Source: Bretschneidera sinensis
Lineage: Eukaryota > Streptophyta > Magnoliopsida > Brassicales > Akaniaceae
Direction: 5' to 3'
Length of the DNA stretch: 64,000 bases
Assembly (NCBI GenBank): GCA_023935145.1
Contig: CM043699.1
Location: 146,806,536 to 146,870,535, forward strand
Shown: positions 56,827-64,000 of the stretch, one piece after another
Layout: each line of letters begins with the position of its first letter
Position numbering within the stretch: position 1 is the first letter of the stretch
Translations under genes and position numbers: made by a program
Notes under the pieces: generated by a model
Told to the model about the DNA's origin: nothing
Seen by the model: the letters and a program-made list of their open reading frames with translations, nothing else
Databases searched by the model: none

Positions 56827-57409
56827 TCATTTCATTTGTTTACTTTTCGTAGCAATCATCCTCTCATTCAACACGTACAAGCTCTCTTCGTCCATGGTAT
56901 CTTTTATAATTATCTTTGAACTATCAAGAACTTGAATCTCATCGTCCTCGTTAGTCTTTCCATTATTACTCTCTTTCATTCTACTCAACTTATCCAAGTC
57001 TTCTATCATCGCTTTGCTTTGCAATTATGTGTGTTCATCTTCCTCATTGTAGATGCACTCCTTATTTGAAAAATCTAGATACTTGGATTTTGATATTTCT
57101 TCTTCCTTCCTTGAAGTGCTTCACTCTCTCTTTGTCTAGCTCCTCAATCGATATATTCACGAACAATTCTTCATTCTCGAACACAGTTGACCTATTTAAC
57201 TTATCTCTCTCTTGAAGTACTGCGAGAGCCTCCCAATCTATCCAAACTTCCTTGCTCACTATTAACATTGTGATTATAACATTTTCTTCATGTGGCAAGA
57301 ACTCATCATCTTCCAACATATTGCTCAACAAATTAGTGATAAGGGAATTGTAAAGGCTAATACGCATATATTCTTTCATCTTCAATTCATCAAATAGCTC
57401 AATATACAT
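56827..57409 (-). pseudogene. unrecognised minus-strand ORFs inside the TRIM-like element
   Basis: Two frames, 57409-57062 (115 codons) and 57024-56827 (65 codons), are acidic and lysine/glutamate-rich (HEENVIITMLIVSKEVWIDW, FVNISIEELDKERVKHF, DEESLYVLNERMIATKSK). They would be the internal gag position of an LTR element, but no gag motif, zinc knuckle or pol domain is seen. They could be decayed gag, captured host sequence, or chance frames. Confidence 0.35.
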
Positions 57410-57480
57410 AATGCCTTTTTTTGTGTAATTTTGCCATGGGAATCACAACTTTGATACCACTTGTTGAGATTTTACCTCTA

Positions 57481-58135
57481 AAATCCATATATATATATAT
57501 ATATATATTAAAAGTTCCTTGTGGTGGAGGGGTATGGCGGACCCCTACATGTTTGTTGAATTAAAAAGAAAAGATGCACAAAAATGGGGGACAAAAGGGC
57601 ACCATACTTGAGGGGGACATAAAACATTACCTCAAAGGGTCCTAAGTCTTACCCTAGATATAACAATACATTATTTATTGCTAAAATAGGCTAAACCATT
57701 AAAATCAAAATTATATAACCTATGGCTATGTGCCGACCGATCTTCCTTGGACCTATAGACTTGGTGTGACTAGTGTCCATACCCATAAGAAGCAATAGAA
57801 TCTGTTACCTGATTACCCTCACGAAAAGTATGTTGTGCTATGACATTTGAACCCATGTATTTTTTTATCTCACGATTTATGTATACTAAATTGCATGGTG
57901 GGTTAACCTGGTCTTGCAACATTTGTATTAAAATTTGGGAATCGAATTCAACTAAAGTTACCTGTATATGGTGTTGTTGCGCTAACTTCATGCCTTCAAG
58001 CATAGCTCTTACCTTCGCTACATATTACTACATGGACTTAAAAAACAAGAAAAGGCAGCAAAAAAATTATGATTGTTACCCCAAAGAATGCATCATCCAG
58101 CCACCACAGTAGAAACCGAAGAACCATATCTCTTA
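57481..58135 (-). mobile_element. 5'-truncated L1 with RNase H and (TA)n tail
   Basis: Minus-strand frame 58003-57770 reads EGMKLAQQHHIQVTLVEFDS, QILIQMLQ, YINREIKKYM and HTFREGNQVTDSIA, an L1 RNase H end. Its 3' end (left on the plus strand) is TTAA followed by a TA run (57486-57507). AAATCCAT flanks both sides (57477-57484 and about 58136-58143), a plausible target duplication. It splits the TRIM-like LTR. Confidence 0.72.
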
Positions 58136-58755
58136 AATCCATTTACTCAAATTTTAGGTAGAAAACACAACTACAACAATTAAATAGGCAAAACAAACAA
58201 AGAGCAAAACCAATAATAATTAATGTGGTTCTACATCCTTTTTGCCTACGTTCACCAATAGACTCACTACTTTATTAATCTTCGATTACAACTTTAAGAA
58301 GAGCAAAGTTATTAAACTCTCATTGCCTCACAAACTAAAAGCCCTAATACACTCAAAGCTTTCATTCTAGCTCTAGTTATAGGTGCTCTTTACTTGACAG
58401 TCCAAAATCTCAATACATATGATAGCAATTTAAATATCATTTGATAGTAATTTGAGTCAATGGCACTATAGTTGCCTTTTAAAAAATTACTGTAGCAGCA
58501 TTATAAAGAGTTATCGATCTTGAGCTTTGATTGACTCAACTATAACTAGTTATATTGGGTTTTGATTGATTTTAATTTAAGTGTTCATGTATCTTTACCG
58601 ATTGAGATTACATCTTTTATGTCTTTTTTTCTTTTGTTGATTAATTGTTACTTGGTGGATGCAGAGCATTCTTAGGAAGTGTGAGTGACTACTGTGCACA
58701 TCATGCAAAATGTCCCATCCTTATTGTGAAGCCACCGAAGGAGACCAATAAGTAG

Positions 58756-59160
58756 TAGTGAGTGGGTGAGAGAGGATAGTGAGCTAGAATAGTGAGGGTT
58801 TGTGAAGTGAACAAAGGTATATATACTGCTTTGTTCGAGTGTGGTTTTATTAAACCTAAAGACAAATTTCCTGTAATAAACTAGCTAATGGATTTCTCTG
58901 GAATCCGGATACTACTTGTACGACATAATTTATACTTATTATGAATAGCTTTTTTTATTTATTTAATTTATTTTTTTATTACAAGATATCAATAATTATA
59001 AATTAAATTGATTAAAAAGCATTTGAGAACAAGGGTTTGTGAAGTGAACAAATAGTTAAAGATCTGAAGAAACCCATAAGCTGAAGCAATAAATTATGAA
59101 TTTGAGAACCCATTACAATCAAGATTAACCATTGCAACTTAAAAGATTAACCATTTATAG
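58756..59160. other. USP 3' flank
   Basis: After the stop, GTGAGTGGGTGAGAGAGG and AT-rich sequence; 58980-59160 has no recognised feature. Poly(A) signal-like AATAAA strings occur, for example CAATAAATTATG near 59087, but none is convincing. Confidence 0.4.
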
Positions 59161-59427
59161 GGTAAACTACAATTTTTTAATCTTTCAAGTATACTCGGTT
59201 TCTTATTTTGATCCCTCAAATAATGACATGGATCTTGACAAAGATACATGAGAGCACTTAACATTTTTGTCAATTTTTTTTTCTTCTAAAAGGTTGGTTT
59301 ACATAATTAAAATGACAATTTAGTCTCCCATGAGGCAAGTTGTTCTGTTAATGACACTAGAAAGATAGTGCATTATATCGTCCTATACTATTTTTTTATT
59401 ATTTATTTATGCAGTTTTATATTAAAG

Positions 59428-59462
<35 letters not shown>

Positions 59463-59870
59463 ATGTTTGAACTGTTAGCTTGTTCTCTTTAATGCTTCAA
59501 AATTATAACGAGAATTGGGTAAGAATGATGATTTTTTTGTGTTGCAAAAGAATTTATTAGTTTGAACTACTCTTAAGCACATATTCAAACAAACAAACAA
59601 TCATAATTGAGAGACATTTTTCTGTTTATAGTTGTTTCTTCTCGTGGAGATATATACTTTGAATGCCTATGTCCTTAACTAATTTTCATTTTCTGATGAT
59701 TGATGGTATAAGTCTTTTGATCAAGTCATGTCCATTGCGTGAAGTAATTAAACTCTAGCACTTCTTAGAACCTTAAAACTACAATTGGTTGACTAAAATA
59801 TGAAAAAATTTAGTGTGGGGACTAAAACATAAAATCGGGTATAATCGAAGGATTAAAAATACAGTTTACT
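59161..59870. mobile_element. element with ~50-bp diverged terminal inverted repeats
   Basis: The left end GGTAAACTACAATTTTTTAA runs to TTTTGATCCC and the reverse complement of the right end GAGTAAACTGTATTTTTAAT runs to TTTTAGTCCC; they match along about 50 bp. There is no ORF and a TA run at 59427-59459. A target duplication was not clear. Plausibly a MITE-like or Mutator-like non-autonomous element. Confidence 0.6.
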
Positions 59871-61080
59871 CATGCATGAGGTAGATGATTCTCATGCAAA
59901 TTTAGGCTACCTCAGTAAATTTGGCCATGTCATCATGTTAATCTGGCATTTTATTGTTTATATTGGACGGGAAGTTAACAAAGGGACGAAACTAACATAT
60001 TGAACTAAATCTACACGCAATTATATGCCCAAAGAATGGACTAACTATGATACAAGCTGTACTCAATAAAAGTGCAAATTAGGTGGGGGACAATGAATAA
60101 GCAAATTGCCTTCGTTTTGATTTGCACTTTCAGCCCATCATGCATGTGCAAATTTCAATGTTGAAGCCTAAAATTTCAATTAATTTACACATGCATGCAT
60201 TTTAAGTGAAGATTTCTAATAATGTTGGAGACTGGCTGAATATGCCTTGTCATATCGGAAATGCTATGGGTAAAAGCACTCTATTAACTTTCAGCGACTC
60301 AGCTGGCTCTTTTCTGTTTAGGAAAGTGAAACAGCACCCTGATAGCAATGAAAGTATGTAGGAGCAGATACGTTACAAATATTATACTAGTTCAGATTAC
60401 ATGCTATATCATCCATCTGCTATCAGCTTTATCAGGAGTGTTGATGCAAAAAGATGATGGAGCATGTCCGATCTTTCATGGCTTTCAACGGGGTGATGTT
60501 CGAGAGCTGACTGAATAAAAGAGCTTTGAATAGGGGTATTTTCCCTATGTTTGAGATGTCCAGACATCTGCAAAAGAAGTCTCCCAAAGCATTGTGCTTA
60601 GGGGAGAACCCTCTGATGATTAAGTCAATAGGTGCTCTTGAAGATGAGTTAAAAGGAAGGTGATAGCTAGGTGAGGGAATGTTTGGTAGGAGGAGAAGAT
60701 CAAGATAATTCTCTTTGTCCCTCATGTGTTTTCTCTCTATACCTGGGTTTTTCTTAAGTTCCTTTTCTCCCTGTTGCCTTGTGCTGGTGTATGTATCTCT
60801 CTTTCTTTTTCTTTAGACTGGTGTCTTTTTATATAGGCATTGGTAAGCCTATACTTGGACTTTCAAAGTGGGATATAACTAGGATGTGACTCCTTAACCT
60901 TGAGCCTTACAGAAAATGACCTTTACCTATGAGAAGTGACATCTACTTATGAGTTCTCACGTCAAGGATAAGGTGCTTCTGACTATAGAGCGGCTTGCAT
61001 GCTACTTATAATCAGAGTAGGTTTGGTCATTTCTCTGCCCAAAAGTGTTTGATCAGGGGTCCAGTTCTTATTTGATTGTG
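59871..61080. other. unassigned sequence
   Basis: The minus-strand frame 60725-60432 (97 codons) resembles nothing I know. Around 60770-60840 is a pyrimidine-rich, leader-like region with TTTATATAGG. This may be part of an LTR or a LINE 3' region, but no repeat partner is in the window. Confidence 0.35.
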
Positions 61081-61300
61081 TAATTTTGGTCACATCATAA
61101 AGAATTTTTTGATAGAGAAGATAATTTATTAATAAAGCAACAAGCTGCAAAAGATACAATATGGGATAAAAAAAAAATTCACCAGGACACACAAATAAAT
61201 CACTCAAGTAAGAACCAAGACCAAACACAACCACATAGCAACACAAAAACCAACAAACGACGCCAACTAAAAAACCAAAAACGAGATACACCTAAAAACT
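61081..61300 (-). mobile_element. possible L1 3' tail (minus strand)
   Basis: The minus strand reads CTTTTGCAGCTTGTTGCTTT then ATTAATAAATTATCTTCTCT and ATCAAAAAATTC, the usual wording of plant L1 3' untranslated ends, with a hydrophobic frame (61291-60983) of the kind seen beyond RNase H. No RNase H domain itself is visible. Confidence 0.4.
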
Positions 61301-61421
61301 ATCAAACTCAATGTCAGAAAATAATCATAATACTTCCTTAATACATCCCAACTTAGCATAATAATTCCTTTCCTAGCTCAACAAGGATAACTTGATTTGA
61401 GACAAGCCTAAACTCCAAGAA

Positions 61422-62241
61422 TGTAACTAGAAAGAAGAAGATAAATTTTTTTATTTTTGATTGAATGAATGAGTATTCTCAATACAAGTCCTCTTTATAC
61501 TAGTTTAGGACTACTTAGTTAGCTAAGTTGATGGTTACAATGGTAGTTACAATTATGTTGAACATATTAACAACCCTTAACGAACTTGTAACTAACTCAC
61601 TAACTAACTTGTCTTCTTCTTAACTTATTTCGTTTGTGCTATCCAGATTGTGATGGTTGTAATCCTTTGAGTCTTAAAGACCTCCTCAACTGCTGAGCAC
61701 TCGCATCTTCCCCTTCTACTTCACTCCTTACTGCCTTGATGCTTTGTTCTTATTGCTGCCAGTAGCTTTGTTGCTGTTTGTTGTTACTTCCAGCAGCTTC
61801 CTTGTAATATGTCCTTGTTCCTCCCTTAGTTGCATTGGCAACAGCTATATCAATACTTCCTCCTTTGAGGAACACCTTGTCCTCAAGGTGGAATTGAGGA
61901 GAGCTTTTGTTGAAGCCTGAAGCTATGTCCCATGTTGCTTCCTCCCTTGGTAGTTCTTCCCGTTGTATTAACCATTGCATAATCTATTTTCGTTCTTCCA
62001 GATATGCTTTTCCTCTATTAAGGTTAGAGGTTGGTAGACTAGGTGACCTTTTTCAAGTGTAAGAGGTAAGGGACATGGAAAGTGTCATGTCTTAGGTCCT
62101 TTGTACTGTTTCTATAGGAAGATATGGAAAACTGGATGAATCCTGGCACTTTCTGGCAGCTGCAGTTTATTAAAACTTTCTCAATATTTTTTATGATGGG
62201 AAATGGGCTAAAGAATTTTCTGCCCAGTTTATTTGAGTGTT
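61422..62241 (-). mobile_element. chromovirus 3' fragment (integrase C-terminus, chromodomain, partial LTR)
   Basis: Minus-strand reading: KLGRKFFSPFPIIKNIEKVL, then HDTFHVPYLLHLKK (integrase C-terminal GPF/HPVFHVSLLK-like block), then LIQREELPREEATWDIASGF and SPQFHLEDKVFLKGG (61980 to about 61850), a chromodomain with its aromatic Trp. To the left an LTR-like start TGTTAATATG (61572 on the minus strand) follows with TATAAAGAGGAC. The left end of the LTR is uncertain. Cut on the right at 62241 by the next element. Confidence 0.72.
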
Positions 62242-63597
62242 TGATGAGTGCCAAATATTGTATATTTTGGCCCATTAATTTACATTTGTTAGCTTAGGAA
62301 TTTGTTACTTTGAGTTGTTTTTCGTTGTTTTACAGGTTGACAAGCACTTGGAAAGGAGTTTCACTAAATTGCCAGAATTACCCGTACAGATCAGTCATTT
62401 TTGCAGATTAAACTGTATTGATTCAGGAAGAACCATGAGATGAGCCATATATGCTTAGAAAGAACCGGAAGTCTATTTTCTGGAGAATTTTACGGCTCGT
62501 AAAAATGATTTTTCTAGAGAAAGTTATGACAGTTTTAGTAGATAAAGGTCAGGCTGTGCGGGATTTCAGCGTAGGCAGAAGTTTTGAAGGGCATGTGAAG
62601 GCTTAAATCCCACATCCCACATCAGTTGGAAACACATTTCTGTATCCCACACCCCACATTGGATTGGAAACACATTGCACTCATGGAGTTCCCCTATAAA
62701 GGCCTCACCTCACTTCATCAATCGAGGTGCAATCTCCAAGGCTTTGCTACCAAACAGTGTGCAGTCTGGAGGACTTTGCTACCAATCTGGGAGCAGATCT
62801 GGAGGGCTTTTGGGAGCAATCCAGAGGACTTTTGGAGGGCAAGCTGGGGAAACTCCAAGGCTTTGCTACCAAGGGGGGATGCTCACGGTGAGATCGAATC
62901 TTTCCCTTGAGATTTTTGTTGTCCATTATATTTATGGGTAACTAAATTCTCAAGTGGGGCTAGGGATGAACTTGCACAGTTAATGGTATTTTTATTTATT
63001 TTTAATTTATATATTTGAGTTTCAATTACTAAAACTCTTTTGTTTTATCATTTGCAATTCATTGGTGATGTTTTCTTTTCCAAATAATCTTAGAATTTAT
63101 TCTGTTTATAGATTCAGTCATGCTTTTTCTATTGAATAGTTTAGCTCTTTGATTATATTTGAATTAATTATTTATCTATATTGATTTAGTTCCTTGCTGC
63201 AATATCGCTTCTTGAGTATATTGTTGTCGTTGGATTTTCTCAATAGTGATAATAATTTACGTATTTTAAAAGTGGTGAATGATTTTTCAAAGGGTTGCAT
63301 TTGGTTTAATCTTGGTTTATAAATTTATATCTTCCAATTGGGAATTGGGAAGTGAATCCCCAATTGAGTTATTCAATGAATTAAGAATAATTAAAATACT
63401 AGATTTGTGCAAGGGATTCCCGACGCTTTACTTTACTTTACTTTGCATTCAAAAAATTAATCTTTGTTCTCTATCAATCATTCAATATTATTCTTTAGTT
63501 TCTTTGTTCTTTCTACTATTCTTTTAATTTGTCTTCCTATGGAATCGACACCCCAAAGCTGTGCTACAACTACCGCGTTATTCTTTGGGTATAATCA
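62242..63597 (+). repeat. 5' LTR of the second Athila-like element (1,356 bp)
   Basis: TGATGAGTGCC to GGGTATAATCA. Promoter-like CCCCTATAAAGGCCTC at 62690-62705, followed by a GC-richer stretch in which GGCTTTGCTACCAA-like phrases repeat three times (62739, 62779 and 62857). Confidence 0.85.
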
Positions 63598-63602
63598 AAT
63601 TT

Positions 63603-63620
63603 TGGCGCTATTGCTGGGGA
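63603..63620 (+). other. primer-binding site, tRNA-Asp type (mutated)
   Basis: TGGCGCTATTGCTGGGGA differs from TGGCGCCGTTGCCGGGGA at three positions; it starts six bases after the LTR end. Confidence 0.85.
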
Positions 63621-63621
63621 G

Positions 63622-64000
63622 ATGGTAGAAGAATTGCTAGATAGTTTTTCTTTTCAGCAATTTGTAAAGGTGGTAACTTCGTTCTTTCTTTTAGCTTGCT
63701 GTATTGATTTCTTTTCTTTTTCTGTCTTCTTTCTTTTTATAGTATTTTTATTATATTGTGACCTTGCATGCCAAGATATAGAGACGCTTTGGGTAGATTT
63801 GTTTGTAAGTCTGTGCTAGAGTCAAAATTAAACTTTTTAAACCCTTTATTTGACAATCCATCTAGTCCTAAGGAAATGAGTTAACACAGAGATCAACCCA
63901 CTAGGACCCTTCAGGATTACCTCCAGCCTACACGCATAGCCACATCATTATGCATCATGTTTCCAGCCAATACTTGCCAGCTGGATTTTAAAACATGGAT
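63622..64000 (+). pseudogene. Athila-like gag amino-terminus (partial)
   Basis: The first frame from 63622 (MVEELLDSFSFQ) is leader-like. From about 63850 the translation gives DNPSSPKEMS, a stop, then TRTLQDYLQPTRIATSLCIM and FPANTCQLDFKTW, matching the RTLRDYLHPTR start of Athila gag proteins. The window ends inside it. Confidence 0.75.

Larger units (their letters stand above)
56193..58425 (-). mobile_element. TRIM/LARD-like element in USP intron 3 (minus strand)
   Basis: Left (3') LTR 56193-56741; right (5') LTR from 57462 onward, split by a LINE fragment and cut short near 58425. The LTRs share AAACACAA.CACAACAATTAAATAGG-type blocks, AATTAATGTGGTTC, TTTGCCTACGTTCACCAATA and GTGCTCTTTACTTGACA. 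The minus strand shows TGGTATC (57459-57453) two bases after the right LTR end (a Met-type primer site) and a purine tract next to the left LTR. The internal part is only 720 bp. Confidence 0.75.
53468..58755 (+). pseudogene. universal stress protein (USP) gene, broken, four exons
   Basis: USP-A-like proteins are small cytoplasmic stress proteins; many bind ATP. Exon 1 exists twice and incompletely (53595 onward, and 54651-54824). Exon 2 is 55388-55490, exon 3 55616-55734, exon 4 58665-58755, all with GT-AG borders. Readable parts: MRKVMVAIDDSDCSFYALRW, HVQQPFQHFAYPAGPGGA, EEEISAAVLSRALQMCRGKA, IKTETLILHGDPKDMICEAA, and the ATP-binding signature GSCGLGMIKRAFLGSVSDYC spanning exons 3-4, then CPILIVKPPK. 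Exon 2 lacks one base in an A run near 55425, shifting the frame. The Tork-like copia lies just before the first exon and a TRIM-like element sits in intron 3. No intact reading frame can be assembled from what is here. Confidence 0.9.
62242..64000 (+). mobile_element. second Athila-like gypsy element, 5' part only (runs off the window)
   Basis: 5' LTR 62242-63597, primer-binding site 63603-63620, and the gag start at the window edge. The LTR start TGATGAGTGCCAAATATTGT resembles the start of the element at 35462 (TGATGAGTCTTAAATATTGC), but the LTR body differs. It interrupts the chromovirus fragment to its left. Confidence 0.88.

Noticed and set aside
57770..58003. Separate RNase H-like host gene
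   Set aside because: Only the end of an L1 RNase H is present, with a TA tail and flanking duplications, so it is a LINE fragment.
1..64000. tRNA or rRNA genes
   Set aside because: tRNA-like strings such as TGGTATCAGAGC and TGGCGCCGTTGCCGGGGA are short primer-binding sites next to LTRs; no cloverleaf or rRNA sequence was recognised.

Overview
The window is eukaryotic nuclear DNA from a flowering plant, most likely a eudicot; I cannot name the species. It is AT-rich and gene-poor. Its contents are plant LTR retrotransposons (Ty1-copia, chromodomain Ty3-gypsy and Athila/Tat-like gypsy), L1-type LINEs, CACTA, hAT-like and Stowaway-like DNA transposons, and one split host gene with GT-AG introns. 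I saw no bacterial operons, rRNA or tRNA genes, CRISPR arrays or prophage. Most of the window is nested transposable elements, as in a pericentromeric or otherwise repeat-rich chromosome arm.

Left third (1-25,556). AT-rich sequence is followed by a minus-strand, coding-poor gypsy-type (LARD-like) element, about 2,005-12,438. Its 5' LTR is split by a CACTA transposon (4,353-12,116) with matching terminal inverted repeats and a 3-bp target duplication (GCG); the CACTA carries a decayed En/Spm-type transposase gene. Next come remnants of a copia 3' end (12,440 to about 13,900) and a truncated gypsy with 5' LTR and gag start (15,434-16,294), joined to a minus-strand L1 fragment. That L1 fragment is split by a hAT-like transposon (16,648-18,134) carrying a piece of a host PPR gene. 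A second minus-strand L1 (endonuclease, RT, zf-RVT, RNase H) covers 18,405-23,090 with a non-LINE block inside it. A lone copia LTR with primer-binding site lies at 24,618-24,815.

Middle (25,557-48,250). A chromodomain gypsy (25,557-41,940, LTRs about 2.0 kb) holds two later insertions: an inverted solo LTR of its own wider family (30,439-32,481, TSD ACTGT), and a young Athila-like deletion derivative (35,462-40,854, TSD CTATG). The derivative's two LTRs are nearly identical, and it keeps an open 491-codon ORF fusing a gag zinc knuckle to the start of RT. An internally deleted copia (42,166-45,223, TSD ATATG) and a 2.4-kb AT-rich degenerate tandem array with a Stowaway-like MITE follow.

Right third (48,250-64,000). 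A universal stress protein (USP) gene is the only host gene I can follow across several exons. A Tork/Tnt1-like copia (48,754-53,467) separates its probable promoter from its start codon. Exon 1 was tandemly duplicated, and each copy has lost a different part; exon 2 has a frameshift; intron 3 holds a small TRIM/LARD-like element that was itself hit by a 5'-truncated L1. Downstream are an inverted-repeat element, an L1 3' tail, a chromovirus 3' end, and the 5' LTR, primer-binding site and gag start of a second Athila-like element that runs off the window.

Functionally this is a record of successive insertions, not a set of cooperating genes. The parts most worth a second look are the Athila derivative with its intact fused ORF and CGATCG-rich LTR promoter, the PPR-carrying hAT, and the reciprocally damaged USP duplication.
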